Made by a program: the position numbers and the translations under genes. The notes under the pieces are model-generated. The model saw only the letters and a program-made list of their open reading frames with translations, was not told the origin of the DNA and searched no databases. Shown here in pieces: positions 18,240 to 25,490 of a stretch of 64,000 nucleotides of DNA. This DNA comes from Phyllobacterium zundukense (GTDB lineage: Bacteria; Pseudomonadota; Alphaproteobacteria; Rhizobiales; Rhizobiaceae): the NCBI RefSeq assembly GCF_025452195.1, contig NZ_CP104970.1:248001-312000 (forward strand), written 5' to 3'. Each line of letters begins with the position of its first letter. Position 1 is the first letter of the stretch.

Positions 18240-18950
18240 ATGGCTAGATGCACTGCACCAGTAAGGGGCCATCGTTCATCGGCCGCCGCAGCCGACTGTC
18301 CTGCATGCGGGAGTCGCTATGGCCGCTATAGCAATTACGGCGGGTACGGCAGCGGCTATAGCAGCTCCGGATCATACTCGTCCCCTTCATACTCCTCATC
18401 AAGGAGCAGCGGCGGGTCGGGGCGCCGCACCTCAAAGGCGCGTTGGTCGGGAGCCGGTTCGGCTGTGTGGTACACGCCTGAACAAGTGCAGGCGCTCACG
18501 CCGGTTCGCGAGAACGTCGAGAACCTAGCGGCGTCACAGCCTGACCTTCGAGACGTCTTTCTGTGTCACGCATGGGATGACAGGCAAGGCTCGGCTAAGG
18601 AACTGCATGATCTCCTCGAAGCGCGGGGTGTTCGCGTGTGGTTCAGCGAGAAGGATCTTGGCCTCGGTGTTCCGATGATGCGAGCGATCGACAGAGGCTT
18701 GGTGAATTCGCGCGTCGGTATCGTTTTGGTGACCCCGGCTATGTTGCGACGCCTCCCGGCAGAAGGCATCGCAGACAAAGAGCTCTCGGCGCTGCTTCGG
18801 CGAGAGCGGCTCGTTCCGGTTGTTCACGGAACGACTTATGAAGCGCTTGAGCAGGTCAGCATCCTGCTAGCCTCAAGAGCCGGGCTGAATACTGCCGAAG
18901 AGTCGATGGCGGAAGTCGCCGCCAAAATCGCCGAACTGGTCGCTGCTTAG
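18240..18950 (+). CDS. TIR-domain protein, probable NAD-consuming defence effector
   Basis: A 236-residue protein. The first 25 residues contain spaced cysteines (CTAP...CPACGSR), a possible small zinc-binding knuckle. Residues about 28-70 are a low-complexity Gly/Ser/Tyr linker. The TIR domain starts near residue 103 at RDVFLCHAWDD and includes the helix ELHDLLEARGVRVWF. SEKDLGLG follows, with the glutamate normally catalytic for NAD cleavage, then NSRVGIVLVTPAML. Bacterial TIR proteins typically deplete NAD or make signalling nucleotides during phage infection. The ATG at 18240 is preceded by GGAGAAG and is chosen over an upstream in-frame start at 18198. It faces away from the DUF2235 hydrolase gene. 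Confidence 0.85.
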   Translation: MARCTAPVRGHRSSAAAADCPACGSRYGRYSNYGGYGSGYSSSGSYSSPSYSSSRSSGGSGRRTSKARWSGAGSAVWYTPEQVQALTPVRENVENLAASQPDLRDVFLCHAWDDRQGSAKELHDLLEARGVRVWFSEKDLGLGVPMMRAIDRGLVNSRVGIVLVTPAMLRRLPAEGIADKELSALLRRERLVPVVHGTTYEALEQVSILLASRAGLNTAEESMAEVAAKIAELVAA

Positions 18951-19346
18951 CAACGCCGGAGGTCAAATCGAGGGCGAAGCGATGTTTTTCGGCGGAGGGC
19001 AGGTTTTTTGCTGCGACTTGGCTCCTCCGGCACCTCGACAAATTCGAGAGTGTCTGCTTTCGCGGGCTCCATCTCGGAGCCTCAATGCCCGATTCGCGGG
19101 CGCGCAGCAGTCGTCGTTCGTTTGGCCGTTTTCATTCCTGTTTTTGCTAAATCAGTTATTCATTCGGAACAAGAGGGGATAACTGGCGGGTCTGCAGTGC
19201 ACACTCTGTTCCGAGACGTACTAGTGAATAGGCGAGACGAAACAGGCTCTTAAGTGGGATTGTAGATGGGGTGGACGCCCCTCGGTGGCATCGACGTGCC
19301 ATAGTGGGGGTGATTGCAACCGCCACGCGAAGAGGAGGCGTCCGAA
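18951..19346. other. Intergenic region before the IS110-type element
   Basis: About 395 bases between the TIR gene and the IS110 transposase start. The last 90 bases are probably the left end of the IS110-type element, which has no clear terminal inverted repeats. No gene or strong hairpin was recognised. Confidence 0.3.
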
Positions 19347-19601
19347 ATGGAAATTAACATAATAGGTCTGGACTTGGCGAAGAATGTTTTTCACACGCAT
19401 GGGGCGGATGCATCTGGCGCGGTCCTTTTCAGCAAGCAGCTTCGCCGAAACAAGGTGCTCGAGTTCTTCGCCCGACAGTCACCCTGTACGATCGCCATGG
19501 AAGCCTGTGGTGGAGCGCATTACTGGGCGCGCGAAATCGGAAAACAAGGTCACACAGTTCGCCTGATCCCACCTAAATATGTAAAGCCATTCGTCAAATA
19601 A
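19347..19601 (+). pseudogene. IS110-family transposase, 5' part (split by RIT element)
   Basis: The N-terminal 84 residues of an IS110-type transposase, with the RuvC-like DEDD motifs IIGLDLAKN (first Asp) and AMEACGGAHYW (Glu), and ending at YVKPFVK followed by a TAA supplied by the inserted element. The ATG at 19347 follows GAGGAGG. The reading frame resumes exactly at 23261. Joined, the two parts give 341 codons plus a stop, normal for IS110 transposases. The gene was therefore intact before the RIT insertion and is now interrupted. Confidence 0.9.
19593..19598 (+). repeat. GTCAAA direct repeat at the RIT insertion, left
   Basis: The hexamer GTCAAA ends the left part of the IS110 gene and occurs again at 23255-23260 where the gene resumes. 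It is either a target duplication or the shared recombination core. Removing one copy plus everything between restores the transposase frame. Confidence 0.75.
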
Positions 19602-19622
19602 TGGTCAGGTGAGCATTACTTT

Positions 19623-19655
19623 ACTAATCATCAGGTGACCATAATGCGAAGGAAC
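19623..19655 (+). repeat. RIT terminal inverted repeat, left
   Basis: A 33-base sequence beginning ACTAATCATCAGGTGACC, repeated without mismatch in inverted orientation at the right end (23224-23256). Presumed recombinase-binding site. Confidence 0.85.
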
Positions 19656-19764
19656 ACGGGTCAACCGCATGGAACCCGCCCGGTGGCGCTGTTTTTCGCC
19701 GACTTTGCTGCACATTATTTTCCGGCGAACCTCTGCAGTCATTTGACGAGCAGAGGAGTTATTG

Positions 19765-20997
19765 ATGTCGAAATCCGAACGAGAACTGATTGTTGAGCTC
19801 GAAGCCGTATTGAACGGCCGCCGATACAGCCCCGTAGTGATCAGAAATTACTGCAGCTACGCCCGCGAGTTTCTGGATTATCTCATGCACCGAGGGATTC
19901 CGGTCGGTGATGTGACCGAAATCGAAGTGGCGGAATATTTACGCCATGCGGCCGTACTCTTTCGGAAGCGTCGCGGACGACGGCCGAGTAAGCGATGGCA
20001 CGAAGTCCCGCAGTCCGGGATCCACGCGCTGCTACGGCTTGGGCAGGGTCAGTGGCCGCCTGCACCCAAAGTAGCCTGCGCCGCAGATGCACTACGGTTT
20101 GTTATCTGCAACGAATACGAAACCTGGCTTCGCGAGGAGCGTGGCCTTGCCCAGGCCAGCATCGACGCGTTCTTGTGGGAAGCCCGCTGCTACCTTGCCT
20201 GGCAATTCGACCAGAGCGGGGTTGAGTGTCTCAAGGGAGTAACCGTCGGCGACATCGACAGCTATATGGACCTGCGTGGCGCGAAGTTGACGCGCAGTTC
20301 GCTGAAATGCACAGCGGAGCGGCTTCGTTCGTTGTTGTGCTATCTCCACAGGACTGCCCGCGTTGCGGCAGATCTGTCGCCACATATCATCTCGCCGCGG
20401 CTCTATGCTTATGAAGGGGTGCCGTCGATCCTGGAGCGCGACCAGATCACCGCGGTTCTGGCAAGCACGAGCATGGACATGACAGCCGCCGGTTTGCGGG
20501 ACCATGCGATATTACAACTCCTCGCCACCTACGGGCTACGTGCGGGCGAAGTCCGTAACATGCGGATCGAAGACATAGACTGGCGGGCTGAAGTCGTTCG
20601 TGTCCGTCACAGCAAAACGCAAGCCTGCACGCTCCTTCCCTTGATGGATCCGGTTGGCGAAGCGATCCTTGCTTACCTGCGGACCGGACGGCCCGCAACC
20701 GATGCCAGAGAAATCTTCATCCGGACGCGTGCGCCTTATCGCAAGCTCAACAAGCTATACAGCTTGGTTCGGCGGAGGCTCCGGGATGCCGGCGTCAACC
20801 CCTTGGGCAGGTGCGGCCCTCACATCTTCCGTCACACTCGTGCGACCGAGTTGCTGCGCGCGGCTGTTCCGAAGAAGGTGATTGGCGATCTGTTGGGACA
20901 CCGCTCGACCGGGTCGACAGACCCCTATCTCAAGTTTGCTACCGAGGATCTGAGGGCCATCGCTCTTGATGTGCCGGGAACGGAGGTGCTGGCATGA
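19765..20997 (+). CDS. ritA: RIT tyrosine recombinase A
   Basis: A 410-residue tyrosine recombinase with an N-terminal SAM-like core-binding domain (about 1-220) and a complete catalytic domain. Catalytic residues: Arg in YGLRAGEV, Lys in RHSKTQ, HIFRHTRA (His-x-x-Arg), GHRSTGS and the nucleophile Tyr in STDPYLKF. The ATG at 19765 is chosen because GAGGAG lies upstream; an in-frame TTG at 19762 is adjacent. The stop overlaps the next start as ATGA. Probably acts together with the other two recombinases on the element ends. Confidence 0.88.
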   Translation: MSKSERELIVELEAVLNGRRYSPVVIRNYCSYAREFLDYLMHRGIPVGDVTEIEVAEYLRHAAVLFRKRRGRRPSKRWHEVPQSGIHALLRLGQGQWPPAPKVACAADALRFVICNEYETWLREERGLAQASIDAFLWEARCYLAWQFDQSGVECLKGVTVGDIDSYMDLRGAKLTRSSLKCTAERLRSLLCYLHRTARVAADLSPHIISPRLYAYEGVPSILERDQITAVLASTSMDMTAAGLRDHAILQLLATYGLRAGEVRNMRIEDIDWRAEVVRVRHSKTQACTLLPLMDPVGEAILAYLRTGRPATDAREIFIRTRAPYRKLNKLYSLVRRRLRDAGVNPLGRCGPHIFRHTRATELLRAAVPKKVIGDLLGHRSTGSTDPYLKFATEDLRAIALDVPGTEVLA

Positions 20998-22361
20998 TCT
21001 CCCGTTGGCCCGATCCCGATCGCATGCGCATTGGCAGCTATGTCGCGAAACTTGATCTGCGCAATCTCAAAAGCCGAACCTGCTATCAACAGGTCTTGCA
21101 TAGTTTCCAGGACATTGTTGAACAGCACGGGAGGCTCGATCAACAAGCGCTGCAGGCTTGGCTGCGAGAATTAGCGTCTCGCTGGGCGACATCCACGCTC
21201 CTGCATCGCACCCGCATCATCGACCGGTTCCTCGACCACCTCCTGGCAGCCGGTGCGATCGATCACAACCCTGTCGAAGCTCTGCGTGAGGCATGTCATT
21301 TAAAGCAGAGCATGCCGATCTGGCGCGCGTTGATATCGTGTAATCCAGAACAGGCTCTTGCCAGACTGCGTCAGCCCAAACCGTTCGGCAGCGTGCTGGG
21401 CGAAGTTATGGCTGAGCACGTCGCCATGATGCGCCGCAGGGGATACAAATATACTTCGCAACCAGCGCGGCTCCTGCAGTTCGACAGATTCCTGCAACTG
21501 AACCCGCAGTTGGAAACCGAGCCGCTGAGCGTCATGATCGATCAATGGGCAGCGACGAAAGGCGCGCGCAACCATGCATACGAGCGCGAAAACCTTGAGC
21601 GCCTCTTCGCAAAAATCCAGCAAAGGCGCAATCCGTCAGTTCCTCGGCGTCGACCGGATCCGAGACCCCAAAAGGAGGTCCGCAAGCAGTGGCGAAAGCC
21701 TCATATTTACTCACCTGTCGACGTGCGGCGAATGCTCGACATTGCCCGTTCGTATCCCTCGCCGAGGGCAACACTTCGTCCGTTGAGCATCTACACCATG
21801 CTGTTGCTAGCCTACTGCGCGGGTCTGCGGCGGGGAGAGTTGGCCAGGCTCGATCTCGGTGACGTTAATCCCGGTCACGGCACCATCACGGTTCGGCAGA
21901 CCAAGTTCTTCAAGACCCGAATTCTGCCGCTTCCTGACAGTGTAATGATCGAACTCCGGGCCTACATCGCTGCACGGCGTGAGGTCGGCGCGTCGCAGGA
22001 TCCGCACTCCGCCCTGTTCTGGCACGTCCAGCGCAGATCCAGCTATACGCCCGAAATGATCACCTGGTTGCTCACAGACGTGGTACGTCGTGCCGGGTTG
22101 AAGCCACCGCAAGGGCAATTCGGGCCTCGCGTTCATGATCTTCGGCACTCGATGGTCGTGAACCGTATCCTTGAATGGTACCGTCTGGGGATCAACCCGC
22201 AGGATCGACTGCCGTTCCTCGCGACATTCCTCGGCCATCGGGATATCAACTCCACTCTGGTCTACATCACCGTCACGCAGGATCTGCTGCATCTCGCAAA
22301 CGAACGGTTTAGGGCAGTGGGCGCGCCATGTCTCAATCTCGAACGGGAGGTGCGGTCATGA
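20994..22361 (+). CDS. ritB: RIT tyrosine recombinase B
   Basis: A 455-residue tyrosine recombinase, intact. Catalytic set: Arg in CAGLRRGELAR, Lys in RQTKFFKTRILPL, HDLRHSMVV, GHRDINS and Tyr in STLVYITVT. A long N-terminal core-binding region (about 270 residues) is present. The start overlaps the stop of the first recombinase and its own stop overlaps the third gene's start, both as ATGA, so all three are probably translated from one message. Confidence 0.88.
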   Translation: MISRWPDPDRMRIGSYVAKLDLRNLKSRTCYQQVLHSFQDIVEQHGRLDQQALQAWLRELASRWATSTLLHRTRIIDRFLDHLLAAGAIDHNPVEALREACHLKQSMPIWRALISCNPEQALARLRQPKPFGSVLGEVMAEHVAMMRRRGYKYTSQPARLLQFDRFLQLNPQLETEPLSVMIDQWAATKGARNHAYERENLERLFAKIQQRRNPSVPRRRPDPRPQKEVRKQWRKPHIYSPVDVRRMLDIARSYPSPRATLRPLSIYTMLLLAYCAGLRRGELARLDLGDVNPGHGTITVRQTKFFKTRILPLPDSVMIELRAYIAARREVGASQDPHSALFWHVQRRSSYTPEMITWLLTDVVRRAGLKPPQGQFGPRVHDLRHSMVVNRILEWYRLGINPQDRLPFLATFLGHRDINSTLVYITVTQDLLHLANERFRAVGAPCLNLEREVRS

Positions 22362-23169
22362 GCAGAGCCAATCCGTTCCCGGAACTGATGCGCGCGTTCT
22401 TTTACGAATGGCTTGTCGAGCAGCGAAATGCGTCCGCCAACACGGTCCGCTCCTACCGCGACACCTGGCGATTGTTCCTCCGGTTCGTCGCTGACCGCGC
22501 GAAAAAGAAAGTTGCCATAATCTCGTTGGCCGATCTAACCGCCGCGCAAGTCGCTGCGTTCCTGAGGCACGCTGAACACGACCGTGGCGGCACGGTCGGC
22601 ACCCGTAACTGCCGGCTTGCCGCAATCCGCAGCTTCTTCAACTTCGTGGCCACCAAGGATCCCGCATCGATCGCGCAGTGCGTCGAAATCCTCAATATCC
22701 CGATCAAACGGGCGCCGGTATCTGAGCCTTGCTATCTGGATCCGCAGGAAGTGGCAGCGATCCTTGCCCAGCCAGACCGGTCAACCCTCGAAGGCATGCG
22801 CGACCATCAGACTAGCGGCTGTTCGTCAACCGCTACGGAGAGCCGCTCAGCGCCTCGGGCGTCCGGTTCAAGCTTGCCGCCTATGTGAACGCGGCGGCTG
22901 AAACCATGCCGTCGCTGCAAACGAAACACGTAACACCGCACAGCTTCCGCCACGCCACCGCCGTCCACCTTGTATCGGCGGGCGTAGACGTCACGGTCAT
23001 CCGCAGTTGGCTTGGACACGTGAGCCTCGACACCACCAATCACTACGCGAAGGCCAATCTGGAAACAAAGCGAAAGGCGTTGGAACAGGTCGCCATGCCG
23101 GTGGCGACGGCGCATTCTTCATCATGGAAACGCGATACGAGCCTGCTCGCCTGGCTGGACACGCTCTGA
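22358..23169 (+). pseudogene. ritC: RIT tyrosine recombinase C, internal deletion
   Basis: Starts normally (MSRANPFPELMRAFFYEWLV) at the ATG overlapping ritB. The N-terminal core-binding domain is intact to LEGMRDH near 22809. About ten unrelated bases follow, and the protein resumes in another frame at LFVNRYGEPLSASGVRFKL (22819 on), with HSFRHATAV, GHVSLDTT and the tyrosine in NHYAKANLET. The missing part, roughly 60-70 codons by comparison with normal recombinases, contained the first catalytic arginine and the lysine. The gene is non-functional. Confidence 0.85.
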
Positions 23170-23223
23170 AATAATGCGAAGGAATTTTGCGCGAAAAGGC
23201 CGACAACTGACCGACCCACGTGG

Positions 23224-23256
23224 GTTCCTTCGCATTATGGTCACCTGATGATTAGT
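23224..23256 (-). repeat. RIT terminal inverted repeat, right
   Basis: Perfect 33-base inverted copy of 19623-19655. It is followed at once by GTCAAA (23255-23260) and the resumed IS110 reading frame. Confidence 0.85.
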
Positions 23257-23260
23257 CAAA

Positions 23261-24034
23261 CGGCAGAAGAATGATGCCGCAGATGCGCAGGCTATCTGCG
23301 AGGCTGCACAGCGCCCGACAATGCGCTTCGTTGCGGTGAAGAGCGAAGACCAACAGGCCAATGCGGCGGTATTTCGTGCCAGGGATTTGCTGGTTCGTCA
23401 GCGCACTCAACTGATCAATGCGCTTCGCGGTCAACTTGCGGAATATGGATGGATCGTTGCCCAAGGCCCCTCCCATGTCGCCAGCCTTATCGAGGTGGTG
23501 AAGGACCCTGCGAGTGATTTGCCGCAAGCGGCGCGTGAGGTGTTCGCCATCCTTGCCGAGGCCGTGCAATCGCTTGATGAGCGTATCAAAAAACTCGATG
23601 CCGAAATTGGGCGTCGAGCCAAAGTCGACGAGGTCGTGCGCAGGCTTATGACCGTTCCGGGCATTGGGCCGATAACAGCAACGGCCTTGGCTGCACTTGC
23701 TCCCGATCCGGCGACTTTTCAAAAGGGACGTGATTTCGCGGCCTGGGTCGGGCTGACGCCGTTGCAACATTCCACCGGCGGAAAACAGAAGATCGGGAGA
23801 ACATCCAAAATGGGCGAGCGAACATTAAGGCGCTTGCTTATCATCGGCGCTTGCGCGGTCGTTAAGCAAGCTTCGGCCGGCAGGGGTGCTCCAAAAGGAT
23901 CGTGGCTGGCACGCATGATCGCCAGCAAACCGCGTATGCTGGTGGTTGTCTCTCTTGCCAACAAGATGGCCCGCATTGTCTGGGCACTGATGGCAAAGGG
24001 TGAGGTTTATAAAGCTCCGGCCGGGAGGGTATAG
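23261..24034 (+). pseudogene. IS110-family transposase, 3' part
   Basis: Continues the split transposase from RQKNDAADAQAICEAAQRP (the last RuvC-like acidic residues) through a coiled middle region to the C-terminal domain. That domain has PGIGPITATALAAL and the serine-containing GLTPLQHSTGGKQKIGR segment typical of IS110 enzymes. No mutation is visible in this part. Without the 5' portion it lacks a proper start, although an internal ATG at 23321 opens the frame. IS110 enzymes of this type work with an RNA encoded at the element ends; I did not identify that RNA. Confidence 0.88.
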
Positions 24035-24459
24035 CCGTTCACGGCCAGAGGTCGTTGAAAGTGTAGGGCAGCTGAAGGATTGATATGGCGCAACAGTCGA
24101 TGAGACGGGGTCGGTAAACCAGCAAATGTCTATGCGTCTCGAACGCGAATTGTAGATTTTGGATCCGATCTACGAACTCCCATATGGGCCGACGGCAACT
24201 GAATGGCCGTATCAGAGGCCGAACAGAAGTCACGCTCGACTACACGCACGTCATTCCAAAAATTGTCTTGCATTTTACGGGGCGTCCACAGAAGACATTT
24301 GGGCTACAATTAAAAATGCCCGAAAATAGCCTATTATCGGCATTTTCAAAGGAACATTTGTCCATCGGAATCAATGCGAACAAAATGTCCGCTTGCGAAG
24401 CTTTCAATGGCATCGAAGGTTGTCAGTGAGAGCGGCAGGTTCACCTTGCCGTACACGGT
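24035..24459. other. IS110 right end and junction sequence
   Basis: About 425 bases. The first 100 or so are probably the non-coding right end of the IS110-type element. Farther right are AT-rich repeats resembling resolvase half-sites (GGAACATTTGTCC at 24351, GAACAAAATGTCC at 24379) around the 24331 repeat. No gene recognised. Confidence 0.4.
24331..24365 (+). repeat. Res-like inverted repeat, right copy
   Basis: Matches the minus strand of 700-734 at 30 of 35 positions, including a 17-base identical core. Near-palindromic GGAACATTTGTCC lies inside and a similar motif follows at 24379, the multi-subsite layout expected of a resolvase site. No resolvase gene is next to this copy. It marks the right edge of the accessory block. 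Confidence 0.6.
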
Positions 24460-25239
24460 TCACTGGCCGTCTGTCGGCCCTTCGTTCCTGGCTTCCGCGT
24501 CGACCGAGATGGTAACAACGTCGCTCCGAACGAATGAGCGATAAAAATCGAAGGCTCGGCCGCTCTCCGTGCGCGATGTCGATTGAATAAGCAAGACAGG
24601 TGCACCCTTCGCGAGATCCAGCTTCTTTGCGGTCGACGGGGAAGCGGCCACAGCAGCCACCTCGCGGTGCGCCGCATAAATAGAAAACCCAGCAGCTCGG
24701 AGCGTCTGGTTCAGAGACGCCTTGCCTGTTAAGACGGGCTTATCGAGCAGCACGTGTCCAACATCGGCTGGGAGGTAGTTGGATGAATGCATTGCGGCCT
24801 TTCCGTCGATATGCCTGACGCGTTCGAGCACAAAGCCCGTTTCATCGGTAGCCAAACCCAGAGCCTGCGCCGCGAACGCGGGCAAAGCTTCGAAGCCAGA
24901 GCGGATTACCGTGGTACTGATCGCGCGATCCGGCGCATGAGCCTCGGTCTCAAGAAACCCTTGAGTGACTTGAAGCATCCAGCGATTATCGTTCACGTCG
25001 TTCACGAAAGCGCCACGCCGAGGTACCATGCGGATCAAACGCTGTTGCTCAAGCGCGCGAAGCGTCTCGCGAACCGTTGACCGCGCCAGGTCGAATGACC
25101 GACAAAGCTCGGTTTCCCCGGGAACCCGATCGCCAGCCTTGTATGTACCGTTCTTGATTTGACTTTCGATTATTCGAGCGAGTTGCAGATAATAGGGCTC
25201 AGCAGATGTGCGGTTTATTACTTGCATGAGACTCTTCAT
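24460..25239 (-). CDS. GntR/HutC-family transcriptional regulator
   Basis: A 259-residue regulator with an N-terminal winged helix (YYLQLARIIESQIKNGTYKA...GETELCRSFDLARSTVRETL) and a C-terminal UTRA ligand-binding domain (FVLERVRHIDGKAAMHSSNY, then LIQSTSRTESGRAFDFYRSF). HutC-type GntR proteins usually repress neighbouring catabolic operons until a sugar or amino-acid derivative binds. It is divergent from the sugar importer operon at 25491, and TGTACG-type palindromes lie between. The ATG at 25239 is used; a second in-frame ATG at 25227 is equally possible, and the longer frame to 25323 is unlikely. Confidence 0.88.
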   Translation of the reverse strand: MKSLMQVINRTSAEPYYLQLARIIESQIKNGTYKAGDRVPGETELCRSFDLARSTVRETLRALEQQRLIRMVPRRGAFVNDVNDNRWMLQVTQGFLETEAHAPDRAISTTVIRSGFEALPAFAAQALGLATDETGFVLERVRHIDGKAAMHSSNYLPADVGHVLLDKPVLTGKASLNQTLRAAGFSIYAAHREVAAVAASPSTAKKLDLAKGAPVLLIQSTSRTESGRAFDFYRSFVRSDVVTISVDAEARNEGPTDGQ

Positions 25240-25250
25240 CGATTCACGTG

Positions 25251-25269
25251 TGTACGAACATACCGTACA
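25251..25269. promoter_or_regulatory. GntR operator candidate, regulator side
   Basis: TGTACG and CGTACA arms separated by 7 bases, 12 bases upstream of the regulator's start codon. The same half-site is repeated in the palindrome at 25353. Likely autoregulatory operator. Confidence 0.5.
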
Positions 25270-25352
25270 ATGCTTCCAACGATCTGTCGATATGCCGCAT
25301 TTTTTACAATGAGTTCGGCTCAAAAAATTTGATTGACGACGCGCGCAAAATT

Positions 25353-25364
25353 TTGTACGTACAA
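25353..25364. promoter_or_regulatory. GntR operator candidate, transporter side
   Basis: Perfect palindrome TTGTACGTACAA between the divergent regulator and importer genes, just after a TTGACG box at about 25333. It uses the same TGTACG half-site as 25251-25269, which fits binding by one dimeric regulator. Confidence 0.5.
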
Positions 25365-25490
25365 GACATACAGTAGGAACGTTCTGGACAGGAGGGAGCG
25401 TTGCTGGGCAGTTGACCGGTATTTCCGGGTTGAAGCTGCGTCTGTGTCTGCTTCCGGCGATGGAGCCGGAATTTTTGGGAGGAAGTCAAA

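Larger units (their letters stand above)
19599..23260. mobile_element. RIT element (recombinase trio), about 3.66 kb
   Basis: Element carrying three consecutive tyrosine recombinase genes in one direction with ATGA stop-start overlaps, the hallmark of recombinase-in-trio elements. Its ends hold a 33-base perfect inverted repeat at 19623-19655 and 23224-23256. Extra partial copies lie inside: a TCAGGTGA-containing repeat at 19604-19620, and an inverted ATAATGCGAAGGAA-type copy near 23170-23183. It sits inside an IS110 transposase gene between two GTCAAA copies. The third recombinase is deleted internally, so the element is probably immobile on its own. Confidence 0.85.
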
